A stretch of DNA of 64,000 nucleotides. Source: Rhizophagus irregularis. Its lineage: Eukaryota > Glomeromycota > Glomeromycetes > Glomerales > Glomeraceae. The stretch is taken from assembly GCF_026210795.1 (NCBI RefSeq), contig NC_089442.1, positions 1,426,001-1,490,000 on the forward strand, read 5' to 3'. A program made the position numbers and the translations under genes. The notes beneath the pieces are model-generated. The model was not told the DNA's origin. It saw only the letters and a program-made list of their open reading frames with translations, and ran no database searches. Below are positions 45,699 to 58,794 of the stretch, in pieces; position 1 is the stretch's first letter; each line of letters starts with the position of its first letter.

Positions 45699-47228
45699 TC
45701 ATGTAGTGGTTATTCTAAATACTTCAATCTCCTCTGGAGCAAAATAGCCATTTTGATTTATGTGTGGATTTAAAACATTATTAAGATTACCATCATAATA
45801 GCCATTATTACTACAATATATTCGTTTGTCGCTATTCATATAAAAGGTGTTACCAAAACTAAATCCATAACTGGAAGATTCGTATATTGCATAATTATAA
45901 TAGTTATTATTTATACGACTTATTTTCATATTTTGAATATCTGTGCTATTTTCAAAAGAAAATATAAAACTTTCAGTTGTACTACGCCATTGATTACCAG
46001 AGTTTATAAATCCGATTGGATTGTATCCTCCATAAATTTTTGCTGATTGTTGATGTTTGACTAATACTAAATATGGACCTTGATTAACACATTTATTTCG
46101 AAATGTATTGTGATTGATTCCATCCTGACTACTACGATAAAGAAGATCAAACTTATACTTTTTATCGAGCGATGGGCTTTTTCCATTTTTTCTTTCGATC
46201 CAACCAGCAATTATATTAGCAAGTTCAGGTTTAATAAGTACTGATTTAATTCGGATCTTTCCATTTCTTGGAGGTAAAGTTGTGGTTTTTGGTAAATTAT
46301 TTTTATAATAAAATTCGGCTACCTCTTCATAAATATGATGAGGGATAACGGCTCTATAAGGACGAACTTTATCAAAAAAATTAGCAGAAGAAATATCCAC
46401 AAATCGAATTAAAGGAATAAAACGGCTTAAAGTTTTCTTTAATGCATCATAATTATTATTATTCCATTTAGTTCTATCATTATTCTTACTTCCTAAACCA
46501 GGAGTTTGTTCAATACCCCATTTAATTAAAGAATCCCAAGCGACAGCTTCTTCAATTTGTAAATCATCTCGTTTAAGTAATTCATAAAAAATATCCTTAT
46601 CAAGAGATGGAAAATCCTTTGAAGTAACAAATGGGTGTGGATCTGCACATATAGATTCGACACAATGATCTTGTAATTTCTTACAACTAGTAAGTTTAAA
46701 GACCGTATGAAGAACAAGAACAAAATTTTGTTTAACCCAATTTGTTTGTTTTTCAATTAAATAATCTTGAACATATTTAAATAATTTATCGATTAATAAT
46801 TCATCGGACGCGACTAAAACTCCAAGAATATTTTCTCCTGATTGTTTGGATAAATCCGCTTCACCTGTATAAATATACCTTTATTTTATCATTGAACAAA
46901 AAAAAAGATTAATTTACGTTATAAATCAAAATAATAAGTTATTTAGACGAGAAAAAGATCATACATACTTGAGAATTATTTCAAAAACAGTAGGACGAAT
47001 ATTAGGTTTTTTAAATTCAATCATATTATTTTTTTTGGTAATCCATTTTGTTGAAAGTGCACTCTTAAAATAAGGTGAACGAGCTCTTAAAATATTTGAA
47101 TGTGCACTAAATTCTTTTATGTTTTGGCCTTCTCCAGTTTGAATGATGACATTATAATCATCTGCATCATCCAACATTAACGAAAGATCTTGTGAAAGAT
47201 AGACGTAAAATTTTGAATCCAAATCCAT
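45699..47228 (-). CDS. BTB-BACK-TLDc protein E
   Basis: Exons 46969-47228 and 45699-46878, 479 residues, start MDLDSKFYVYLSQDLSLMLD. Exon 2 has no internal start codon upstream of 46400, so it looks truncated when scanned alone, but the frame is open from the acceptor at 46879 (YIYTGEADLSKQSGENILG) to the stop. BACK (ANFFDKVRPYRAVIPHHIYE) and TLDc (FDLLYRSSQDGINHNTFRNK, IYGGYNPIGF) are complete. Closest to D and F. T14-C-A11 precedes the ATG on the coding strand. Confidence 0.9.
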
Positions 47229-47439
47229 TTTTTTTTTTTTTGAAAAAAAAAAATTGTACGATAAGTAAAAAAAAAAAATCACAAAAAAAAAAGATTATTT
47301 AAATAGATTCAATTCATTTATTTACAATATTTGTAAATGAATTGTGCAATTAACCTGTTAATATTTACTTTTAAATACATTATCACGCTGTAGTATCACG
47401 TAATATGATGAAATTTTACTTACATAGTAATTCAAAATA

Positions 47440-50000
47440 AGCTTTTTTTGTTGGTTTTTTTTTCAAAATAAGGCGCTAAATAACCTTAATTAATCCAATC
47501 AGGAGTCAGGATTCATTTTATCTCGTGTATGATGTATGAATCATATGATTTCCTACAAATTGAGGGATGAAAAAAATTACATAATTAGGCTTAAGATGTA
47601 AATAAGATTAGCTAACCTGTATTTTATAATTACGACTTCTGCCGAATAATAATTACTTTATCGATATCTTTGCAGTAATTTATCGATATCTTGTAGCTTT
47701 GATAATTAAAAATTTCCTAGTAAAGTAGTAAATAATCTATAATTATCGTTGCTATAACAATAAAATTCAATCAAAGTATAACTAACCACAGAATATTTTT
47801 TTTTTTCGTTGATTTTTATATTTAAATTTTGTTCTGAATGATTTAATAGGGATTTTATTATTGATAAAAAGACGCGATTATATTAAATTCGTGGTGACAA
47901 AGTTGCGAGTTTTGTATAGTATTATATTAATAGAATTTAACGGTCATATATGGCAACTCAACTAGGACGAACTTTATCAAAAGTCAAACAATCAATAGGA
48001 GACATTCTTACAAGCATAATGAGCGAATTTTGATATAAAATTTAGAACTTGGTAATTGTTGTAATTAAAAAAATTTCAAATCATGAGATTAAAATCTCGA
48101 TTAAATAATTTGATAGAAAATATAATAATCACGCAATTTTCTTACAATTATGAAATTTAATGTAGGAGATCAAAATTATTATTAAACTCGGGATTAATTT
48201 AATATAAATAATTTCTCGAAAAGTCCATCAGCAGTTTACGGATAAATTTTCGTTTGATAAATCGACTTATTCTATATGAATATAATTTTTATTATGAATT
48301 TTTTTTTTACGCATACTGTCTAGTTTCTAATATTTGATTTTTTAAAAAAAGTAAAAAGAATACAATTTTTTTTACATCAATTATATTTTTTCTCAAAAAA
48401 ATTTATAACGGATAAGAATATTTTTTTCAAAGTATTTGGATGTATACGAAATTATATTATGTCATATTTACACCTTAATTTATCATTGAATAAATAATAT
48501 GATAAAAGTGTTAATTGTTCATCAATTTTCGTTTTTGATAGAATGGTAATAAATATTTGTGAGATTACTAATGAATTATTACATAAATAAATATAGGCTT
48601 ATCAATCACGTTACATTCGTTACAATCGTTACATAATACGAAATAACTGCGGAATTAAAAACATTATAGGTCTAATTATTTCCGAATTCACGGGTAAAAT
48701 AGGGGAACGGGTATTACACCATACACATCATATCCGGATAATTTGTCTCAAAGCTAAAAATGAATTCATTTAGATACAAATGTTTAATGAATAAATTTAA
48801 TTTCAATGACTTTAGTCGTAAACTGAGGTTACTTACAATAACTAATAAGGGTAAAATTTCTTCTTACATACAGTATCGTACGGTAATACTATAAATCACG
48901 AAGTACGATAGTTATTTTAACTGCCAATATTACCATAATTATTGAAATATATACCGTATATTCCATTATTGTATTGTTAGTCACTTTTGATACAACCGGA
49001 TATCTGGATAACGCTTCCTGATATAAAAGTCTTTTTTAATAAAAATTTTACACTAAAATTATACTCATTTGTTAAAATTAAGCTTTAATAATTTAATATC
49101 CTTTTCAACCAATGGGTGAAATTGTAAGAAGCCAAATATTATTTTTAATTAATTTTACGAGATTTGTATATCGGATAATTTTTCCTGATAATATTTTTTC
49201 ATAATTTTTAATGTCTAATTTTAATCTACTAGAATTTCTCATATTATAATATTTAAAAATATTTAATAATATTATTTTAACTTTAGAAAAATATTTTTCT
49301 AAAACGAGGCGCCAATTGATTAATCATATGTGATTTAACATATGTAGCATAATATTTAGGATGACATAATTATGATGTTGTAAGTTAAGCTACTTTATAA
49401 TTAAGGCTTTTTTATGAAGTAATTATTTACTGATCGTACTGATCGGTTAAAATTATTAATTTATTGGATGTATTAGTACTATTGGTCGATGTTAATTTAC
49501 TAAATATTTATTCATATTTAGTATTTAGTTTAGGGATAGTTTAAAAAATTACGTAACGTAGTCTTGATGGTTTAAGTTCGTGGTGGAAAAATCGTGGTCA
49601 TTATTAAAGTAGAATCCGACAAACATATCATAAATATAATAGTTTTTATATAGACAAACTTTTTCAAAATATAAAAAACCGATATGAATGACTATCATTG
49701 TTCGAAGTTTAGAACTTTCAATACCTCATTTAATCGAATATTTTTATGAATCATAAAACAAATAGAATTTTTTAAAAAAATTCATAAAGTGATAAATTGT
49801 TATGGATTTAAAAGTAAATTCTTGTAATTTCCAAATAGACAAATTAAATTAAACAATGTTAAAAATTTTCGTAAATTCAAATTCTATATTTTAAATGATC
49901 TTGAACGTGTATAAAATAAATCATTCATCGAGAAAGTAATTCATCAACATAAGAAAGATTACGCCTGATTTCTTAATATATTGTGCATTATATACTATCG
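47440..50000 (-). pseudogene. Decayed BTB-TLDc copy and duplicated flanks
   Basis: After the shared upstream block (47450-47620), scattered relics match the minus-strand gene: GGACGAACTTTATCAAAA near 47964, the 3' end region near 48880-48960 (TTCTTCTTACATA, GATAGTTATTTTAACTGCCA), BACK pieces near 49580-49680 and 49905-49960. Many stops and indels; not functional. Confidence 0.55.
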
Positions 50001-50352
50001 TTTATTATTTGGAGAGAAAGATGTTTTTAAATCTTTTAAATCGATCATTTTAAATACAATTGTGAAATTTTGTGAACGAAGCATTGAAAATATTAATATT
50101 CTTTAATTGTTTTAACTTTAAATAATCGCATTATAATAATCATCGCATTAATAAAAATATCGAAGTGAAATTTAGAGTCTTTTTTTAAAAAAAAATAGTT
50201 TGAATCATTACACATTGAAATACGATCTTCGGTTACCCTTTCATAGATCATTTTGTGGCTTTTGAATTACACGGATTAACCAATTTTGGTAAGTCTGATT
50301 TTTTTTTCCATAAAAATCCAATTTTTTTCTGTTCAAAAAAAAAAAAAAAAAA

Positions 50353-51482
50353 ATGTCTCGTAATCGCACAACAGCATCATCATCGTCATCATCTTTTTCA
50401 TCGGAAATTCCGTCACCATCTATATCAACAAATTATGAAGATAATACAATAAAATTTCACTTTAAAACGCATGGTTTAATCACTATTATACAATTAACAT
50501 TTTCAACGTTATGTTTATTTTATATTCCACAACAAAATTTATTAAAAGATCCCGTAGAAAGTTTAAAGTCAACTAATTTATTATTATTTTTCGTTCAATT
50601 TATAATTGAAACTATTCGTTGGTTAATTTATTTATATTATGATTCTAGTAATGGTGGTTATGAAACTAGAAAAAATTCAAAAGTTTTTCTGATAAATTTC
50701 GTAAAAAATAAAGGACAGGTAAAATGAGGAAAAAAAAAAATTTTATATATTTTCTTTTCTTTTTTGATTTTTGATTTTAATCTAATTTCTATTTTTTCTA
50801 TTTTTTTTTAGAATTTTATTGTAGCATTGCTTTTAACTGCCTTTGCTGTTTTCGTATTACATATTGTGGCTATTTTATTCGGTGCTTCTTTAATTCAGTA
50901 AGTAATATTAATTAAAAATTTCAGTTAAAAAAAAGAGATTTTATTAACAATAAAATAAACAAATTTTTAATTTTAATAGTAACGCACAAAAAACATTGAT
51001 GTTCGCAGTATATGTATCATTATTAGGAATATTTCCTCCGGCTGTTGCTTTTAAAAATCATACTCCTTATTGGTCAAGAGTATTTTCTGATTTCTGGTAA
51101 TTAAATAATTTTTTATTTATAATAATAATTTATTTATTATCGAACAATTAATTTAAACAATTTGTTTTTTTTTCAGTCCTGAAACAATTCCAGAAAAGAT
51201 GGTTTATTATCCAACTGTTGGTACGATAATAGGTGCATGGGCGGGTGCTATAGTTATACCATTGGATTGGGATAGACCATGGCAGGTAATTAAATTAATT
51301 AAGAAAAAAAACTTAAAAATATTATACGGTTACTCGATTACTAATATTTAAATTGTATTTAGGAATGGCCTATTTCTTGTGTGATTAGTGCTTACATCGG
51401 TCATGTAATTGGAAGTATTATAGCGTTAATAGTTTGTTCTTTTAATCCTGAAAGTTCTACTTTACAAAAGAAGAGGGAGTAA
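50353..51482 (+). CDS. GPI11: GPI-anchor biosynthesis protein PIG-F (Gpi11)
   Basis: Five exons: 50353-50718, 50812-50897, 50980-51096, 51177-51285, 51363-51482, all GT-AG and in phase, 265 residues. A serine-rich N-terminus (~1-30) precedes several hydrophobic segments ([95 protein letters not shown]). The family signature [18 protein letters not shown] followed by EWPIS is clear. PIG-F stabilises the ethanolamine-phosphate transferases that add phosphoethanolamine to mannose of the GPI precursor in the ER membrane. The ATG directly follows a run of about 18 A. It is the only recognisable housekeeping gene here. Confidence 0.95.
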
Positions 51483-52244
51483 AATTATGATCGATTAATG
51501 GATGGATTTAATTACTTTAATTTTTCACGATCTTATAATTTCTTAATTTCGTTAAAAAACAAAAAAGATTTTCCAAATAAACTTTACCTATTTCAAAGAA
51601 GCACAAATATTTTCGATGAAGTTATTTTTACTTTATAATTTACATTTATTATCATTTGATTAAATTTTGTTAGTTGCAATTCTAATAATTTATTAAACTA
51701 ATTTATGCGATTTTGATGGAACATCATCATATTATACTAGTTACTTCCTCCGTAATATAGTCATCGTTTAATTGTAGAAGAACTAAAGTTGATTGTAAAT
51801 TTTCTTGAATATATTTAAGACCATGGTAGTGCAACGATAGTGCGATTATATTTTTATATTGTAATTAAATAAATGTCCGTTACAGATTTATCACGAATAT
51901 CTTGCAAAGTATTAATTACTTAATTTTTTGAAATCAATAGATATAATGTAATTTATATTTTTCAATGATTTATATAATGATTTAGGGATTTACCATTCCA
52001 AAGAACTCCGGAAAAGACGAATCCTATCCACTCTTTATTTGCATTACGCTTTTAATTAACGAGGATGCAGCTATTAATTGAAATTATTTCGCTGTACTCC
52101 CCATCTAATTGTAAAAAAGACAAATATTCAATTATTAATGGTTAGTTGTACTTGATAAATAAATAATATTAAATATTTTATTTATGGTTGTTACATAAAC
52201 AAAGTATTACAATAATGGTATTTATGTAAAAGGGACCTATATAA
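51483..52244. other. Convergent intergenic region
   Basis: Between the stops of GPI11 and BTB gene F; 3' UTRs presumably lie here. No other feature seen. Confidence 0.5.
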
Positions 52245-53766
52245 CTATGAAGTAGTTATTTTAAATACTTCTATTTCCTCTGGAACAAAATTGATATTCA
52301 GATATGGGCTTAAAACATTATTAACATTTTTATAATAGCCTGAATTATTAAAATATATTAGTTGACCACTCATATAAAGAACACTTCCAAAATTAAATCC
52401 AGTGTTATAATATTCGTATATTGCATAACTGCTATTATTCACACGACCTATTTTCATATTTTGAATATCTTCACTATTTTCAAAAGAAAATATAAAACTT
52501 TCAGATGTATAAAGCCATTGATCATCCCATTGTTCATCATGTGTAAAACCAAGCGGATTATATCCTCCATAAATCTTTGCTGATTGTTGATGTTTGACTA
52601 GTACTAAACATGGACCTTGATTATTACATTTATTTCGAAATGTATTAACATAATTTCCATCCTGACTACTACGATAAAGAAGATCAAACTTATACTTTTT
52701 ATTGAGCGATCGGTTTTTTCCATTTTTTCTTTCGATCCAACCAGCAATTATGTTAGTAAGTTTTGGTTTAATAAGTTTTGATTCGATTCGGGCATTTCCA
52801 GAACGTGGAGGTAAAGTCGTTGTCTTTGGGGAAGTATTCTTCATATAAAATTCCATAGCTTCCTCGTAAATATGATGAGGAATAACTGCCTTATATGGAC
52901 GAACTTTATCGAAAAAATCAGCAGAACTAATTGCAGTAAATCTAATAAGAGGAGTGAATTTATTTAAAGTTTTCTTCAATGCTTCATAATTTTCATTATT
53001 CCATTTGGTTCTATCGTTGTTCCTATTTCCCAAACCAGGAGTTTGTTCAATACCCCATTTAATTAAAGAATCCCAAGCAACACTTTCTTCAATGTTTAAA
53101 TCATCTCGTTTAAGCAAGCCGTAGAGAATATCTTTATCAAGTGATGGAAAATCTTTTGAAGTAATGAATGGCTGTGGGTCAGCGCAGATAGATTCAAGGC
53201 AATGATCTTGCAGTTTCTTACAATTAGAAAGTTTGAAGACTGTATGAAGGACAAGAACAAAATTTTTTTCAATCCATGTTGATTGTTTTTCAATCAAATA
53301 GCCTTGAACGTGATTCAATAATTCTTCAAGAAGCAACTCGTCAGATGCAACTAACAATCCAAGAATATTTTCGCCTGGTTGCTTAGTTAAATCCACTTCA
53401 CCTGCATATATATATCTTTATTTATTGTGTAAATGGAAAAAAAAATTTTTTTTTTTATATAAATCATTATTTTTAAATATTATTATTTAACTATTATAAT
53501 TATTTTGCTTACTTAAGAATCATTTCGAAAACGGTAGGACTTATATTTGGTTTTTTGAATTCAATCATATTATCTTTTTTAGAAATCCATCCGGTTGAGA
53601 ACGCACCTTTAAAATAAGGTGAACGAGCTCTAAGAATATTTGAATGTGCACGAAATTCTTTTATATTTTGATTTTCTCCAACTTGAATTATTACATTATG
53701 ATCATCTGAATCATTTAACATTAATGAAAGGGATTCTGAAAGGCTTGAATGGAATTTTGAAACCAT
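52245..53766 (-). CDS. BTB-BACK-TLDc protein F
   Basis: Exons 53513-53766 and 52245-53415, 474 residues, start MVSKFHSSLSESLSLMLNDS. BTB (HNVIIQVGENQNIKEFRAHS), BACK (ADFFDKVRPYKAVIPHHIYE) and TLDc (FDLLYRSSQDGNYVNTFRNK, IYGGYNPLGF, FIFSFENSED) are complete. The intron has the conserved place and phase (after VFEMIL). T12 then A9 precede the ATG. Possible role as substrate adaptor is only by family analogy. Confidence 0.9.
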
Positions 53767-54332
53767 TTTTTTTTTTTAAAAAAAAATAAAAATAAAAAAA
53801 AGGTCGGAGTAAATTTATTTAAAACAATTCAATATATATATATAATAGTGCTTTTGTTCTGGAAGATCATAACTTTAATAACTTGTATTAAATCCTGTTT
53901 TTTATTTATAGAAAGAAATTTTGGAATGTGTAACGTGAACACCAGAAAAATGTCACGTGCAATATGTTAAACGTCAAAAAACCATTGTGGCGAAGTTATG
54001 TAGAATTTAATTTTTGTATTTTATTTTAATATATTATTCAGAATAATTTCGAAATTTTGATTGCATAAATTATAAATTTATTAAATGTTAAAAATTAATA
54101 TATAGTTAAATATTTTATGATATTTGATTATCAAATATGAAAATAAATATGAAATACAATATTCATCAAGAAACGCAAAAATATTATTCGTAATTTGATT
54201 TCCCAATCTATATTTTGATTACTATTACTCAATTTTAATGTATTTTCCTACTTTAAAATTAAAATTAAAAAAAAAAATGAATAAAAGTGTAAAACGAATA
54301 TAAAAAAGAATTTTATATCAATAAATACTTAC

Positions 54333-56770
54333 CATTATTTTCATGAGAATTTATATTTAATTCTTCAATATTTCGTTTAGTTCCAATTACGTTTGATCTA
54401 TTTTATATAAATGATTATTTAATTAAAAAGATTTGAATTGTTAAATTTTTTTAAAAAAAATTTTCAATTTTTTAATTACCTTTCAATATCAATATCAAGA
54501 TCATTTTCTATTGAAGTGTAACCTATAAATTGAAATCATATATTCATTCAAATATTTATTTGTTAATTGTTTAGAAACTTACATTTATTGCATTTATATG
54601 TTTATGCTTTTTTAATACATACCTTTAGAGGAATTGATAGATGAACATTCAGAAATAAAAGAAGTTAATAGTCTACTTGTAAAAATAGCATTTGGGTGAG
54701 GTTTTTCGCTAAACTCGGGTCCAAGCTTTCCTGAATTTATTAGCTCTATTCTTTTTGATTCAGCTTGATTAAATACTTCATTATGCTTATGTCTAAAAGA
54801 CCAACTACCAAGAGTATTGCGAACTTTCTTTATGGATGGTCTTTTTTTAGGGTCCGGGTTCCAACAACTTTTCATTAGATTTGCATAACATTCTGGTGTA
54901 TCTTCTGTAATTACTGGTCGTTCTCCATCAAGAATTTTATAAACAAGCTGAATATCATGCTCTTCATTAGCAAAAGGTTTACAACCTGTTGTAAGTTCCC
55001 ACATAATTATGCCCATACAATAAATATCAGTTTCTTTAGAAAATGAAGATCCTTTAAATATTTCTGGTGCAATATAAGGTATCACTCCATATATTTCATT
55101 ATTTGATGATGTATTATTTGCAGGTTGAGATAATCCTAGATCTCCAATTTTCCATTCATGTCTTTCTCTAAACTTTGCATATTCTGTTGATGAGATATTA
55201 GATGCAGCAGAACCAAATAATATGTTTCCACTATGAAAATCTCGATGTATAAAATTTGCTTTATGAATAGTTTCAAGTCTAAATAGAATAAATAAATTAG
55301 TAATTATCATAAGTAATTGTGATAAATGCATTAATATAAATACCCTTCTGAAATTTGCCATAAAATAATTAATTTTTTTTTATTCCACGTAATATTTGCA
55401 AAACTTTTTTGTAACCATTTGTGTAAATCTCCATCTTCTGCATATTGCATTACTAGTATATAATCATCTAATTCAGGATCTTTTGTAAAACCATAAGTTT
55501 TAATAATATGATGCATAATTTGATAACAATATTGATTTGATTTTAACTATAAAATTCATGATAATAAATCAGTTTATTTATAAAACATTAATAGAAAGTA
55601 TAAATGTAGGATAACATTCACCTCATTTAAAAAATGTTTGTCAATATCTTTAGAATTTATAAATCTTTTTAAAATGACTGTTTCATTTCTCCTTCTAATT
55701 CTACTACCATGTTTATTGATACAAAATGAACCATCTAACCAAGTTGCTTGATATATAATACCAAACCCTCCTTTTGCTATTTCTTTTATATCCGTAAATT
55801 GAGAATATGGTATCCATTCCATTGATAGTTTAACATCTTGATAAATAGAATTACATATACTATGTGGAAAAAAATATTTATCAATACCTTTAATACCTTT
55901 AACTTTATCAGCAAATTCGGTTATTTTTAAATTATTGTGAATATCAAGCCTCAAATTGGAAAGTAAATCATCTAAATCATTATTTCCGATGCTAATTTTT
56001 GTGATATCAAAATTAATAGATGATACTTTTTTGCATTTTTTACATTGAGATTGAATTGTAGGTCCAAAAATAACATTTGTTGTTAGACAATATCTACATC
56101 CAGTATAAAATATAAGACAATTCGTACAATACTTTTGACAGTCTGATGTAAATGTTAAGGATATTTTACAAGCTTCACAATAAGTTCTATTATGCCACCA
56201 TGGTAAATAAATAATTGGAATAGGACTTTCAGATAAGGTTGATTTTACACATCCAGAAGAAATTTGATAACAATCTGAACACAACTTAAAATTAAAATAT
56301 GCTTCTTGTTGTAATGATTTCCTACATAGTTTACAATTTTTTTCACTTTGAATCACATTTTCGCTTAAATTATAATAAGGATCCTTTGTATATATAGATT
56401 TAAAACAACCCAGTATTTGTTTAAAACATAATATTTCAAAGAAATTTCTACAACATTCTGGAATATTTTGTGGTTCATATAGTATTCTATTTATTTCATG
56501 TTCAGTACATTCCAAGTTCTTTGTAGACAAATATATGTCTAGGTATAAATTAGTATTATTATTTATATCAGTGATATAACATGATAAACATTTTTTACAA
56601 TATTTTTGGTAACATAAAATCGCCTCACTATATTCTTCTCCACAATAAATACACTTTTTATCATTCTCATTAAATGAAACGAACAAGATCGGTATTGGGC
56701 TAGATTTTAATTTCGGAGTTGGGTCAAAATAATTTTCATCATATTTATTTAAGATTTTTATGAGTTCCAT
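54333..56770 (-). CDS. TKL-like protein kinase with N-terminal Cys-rich region (kinase 4)
   Basis: Exons 55622-56770, 55344-55546, 54623-55278, 54480-54522 and 54333-54397, all in phase; a final short exon is not found. Start MELIKILNKYDENYFDPTPK. CxxC pairs run through ~30-250 (CIYCGEEY, KYCKKCLSCY, CKLCRKS, CEACKIS, CRYCLTTN, CKKCKK), two zinc-ribbon units fewer than the 21.9-kb paralogue. The kinase has AKGGFGIIY, VILKRF, HRDFHSGNILF, GDLGLS, APEIF and GIIMWELTTG. A ~14-residue insert (ASNISSTEYAKF) lies between the catalytic loop and DLG. Tail IGTKRNIEELNIN. Key residues are intact. Confidence 0.9.
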
Positions 56771-56839
56771 TTTATTATGTTTTTAAATAAATATTGAAAA
56801 TTCAACATATTTATAATTTTAACAGACAATAGATTATTT

Positions 56840-58200
56840 CAAGGAGTTGAAAATGTAAAAACTTTCCGTTGGTGTTATGGAAAAGTATTCTAGAATTTTT
56901 TCATATGCATGGAATTTTAAGAATTTACCTTAGTATTACAGAAAAGTTCGTTTTTGTATTTGGAAATATTTTATCGAAAGGGTAAATGCATGAATTATAC
57001 TATAATTGGTTAGTTATTGGACGTTTTGAAACACTGTATCGAAGCAGGTGTGTACATACAGTACGAGCAAGTCTGTCATACTTGGACCTGTTATGGTATA
57101 GTGGAATATGTGTCGATCAATATTTGTGCGTAATCACATCCGTTGTACTAATTTGCTACCTACTGACAACCATTGTGCCTTTGACTTTTAATTAAATTTG
57201 TAACCATGTAGTATCAATAACTAGGTAATGGATGGAAGTTTGTTATATTAAGTTTTGAACTATGTTGGCAATCATTTTGTGCAAAATCGCTCAATAATTA
57301 TTAAAGAATGACATTTAGCCATAATAGAAAAAAAAATAATCTCAAGGCTATTATTATTAGTAGCTTTGTTGCATATATACGGTAATTGTTAAAAGACTCT
57401 TTCTCCTCACAAAATTAGAAAAGATGGTCTAGAATTTTTTTTACCTACATGGGATTTTTATAGAAAATTCGGTTATGTACTATTTGGAAGCACTATATCG
57501 AAGAGTACATGCGGAAGTTTACAGTACGAGTGCATCAGACATTATCCTTTTGCATAAATATGTGTCGATCAATATTTGCCCCGAATATGGCGTACTCACA
57601 TCCTACCTACTGACTATCATTGTGCCTTTGACTTTTGTAACCATGTATCAATGTAATAATTTAATTTATTTTTATTTTTACTTAGAAGAGGTGAATACAT
57701 TGTGTAATAAGGTAATGGATGAAAGTTTTTTATATTAAGCTTTGAGGATCGCTTAATAATTTAAACATTTGACAATCATAGAAAAAAAAAATTATAATTT
57801 TAAAGTCTATTATTATTAACTTTGTTGCAATATACGTAATTGTTAAAAGACTCTTTCACCTGAAATTATAGAAAAGATGGTCTAGAATTTTTTTTTATCT
57901 ACATAGAATTTCTATAGAAAATTCGTTTATGTATTTGGAAGCACTATATCGAAGAGTACAATACATGCAGTAGTGTACAACAGTACGAGTACGTCTAGAC
58001 CTTATGTATGAGCACATGGCATAAGTATGTGTGCCGATCATTATTTAGTATGACGTCTCATCCGTTTGTAACTAATTTGCTGTCTGCAGGCTAACCGTTG
58101 TCTTTGACTTTTAAATAAGTTTGTAATCATATCAGTGTAATAATATGAAGAATGAAGTTTATTATATTAAGTTTTGAATTAAAAAATTTTTTTATGTTGG
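56840..58200. repeat. Three degenerate ~0.45-kb repeats upstream of kinase 4
   Basis: The phrase TTTGGAA[GA][CT]A(C)TATATCGAAG with following ACATGC and CAGTACGAG occurs near 56960-57070, 57480-57535 and 57935-57990, each preceded by AAGATGGTCTAGAATTTTTT or a variant and followed by GTGTCGATCA and TTGTGCCTTTGACTTTT. The first copy is also similar to DNA upstream of kinase 3. Short ORFs here are not conserved between copies, so they are not called. Confidence 0.6.
56902..56928 (-). promoter_or_regulatory. Conserved upstream block of the kinase genes (copy at kinase 4)
   Basis: Identical over 27 bases to 29914-29940 and at the same distance from the ATG (132 bp). Confidence 0.45.
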
Positions 58201-58580
58201 TAGTTATTTTATACAAAACCGCTTAATAATAATATTATTAGAACATTTGAAAAAGGGAATGTAAAGCACTTTATTTTGATAAATAGTTTAATTCAGACTA
58301 GCTGTAACTGCGTTTAAATCAATATAACAACAAAATTTTTGTTTTATATTTAGTTAAATTAGATAAATTATATGTTATATAATATTGCCCGTTTTTATTT
58401 TCAAGTAAAAAAAATATAATTATCCTAACTAAAAAAAAATGATATAAAGCAAATTTATCTGATAAATATTTTATTTTAATTATATCACTGATCCAAATCT
58501 AAAAGGTGAAAAAACGAAAAAAGAAAAAAAATAGTAAAATAAAAAAAAATAAAAATCACGTTTACCATAGGACCACAGCG

Positions 58581-58786
58581 TAGAAAGAGATTGGAATCGC
58601 TTAATCGAAAATCGACAAATCGATTCTCGAGAATCGATTCTCAGCAATTTTTTGCATATAAGTTAACCTGACTCCAAAGTAATTTTTCATGCCGGCCGAG
58701 TGCTGATTATTTTAGAAACTGATTCAAAGTCAGGTTTGTCGTCTATAAGAAAAATCTTGAAAAGATTCGATTTTCGAATATCCCTA
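58581..58786. mobile_element. hAT-type MITE (206 bp)
   Basis: Flanked by 8-bp near-identical repeats CCACAGCG (58573-58580) and CCGCAGCG (58787-58794). The ends start TAG and finish CTA, with inner complementary blocks ATCGAAAATCG and CGATTTTCGAAT. An 8-bp target duplication is the hAT hallmark. Confidence 0.65.
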
Positions 58787-58794
58787 CCGCAGCG

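Noticed and set aside
45699-46878. Gene E as a truncated pseudogene
   Set aside because: Only the start codon is missing from exon 2; the frame is open from the acceptor and exon 1 is intact at 46969-47228.
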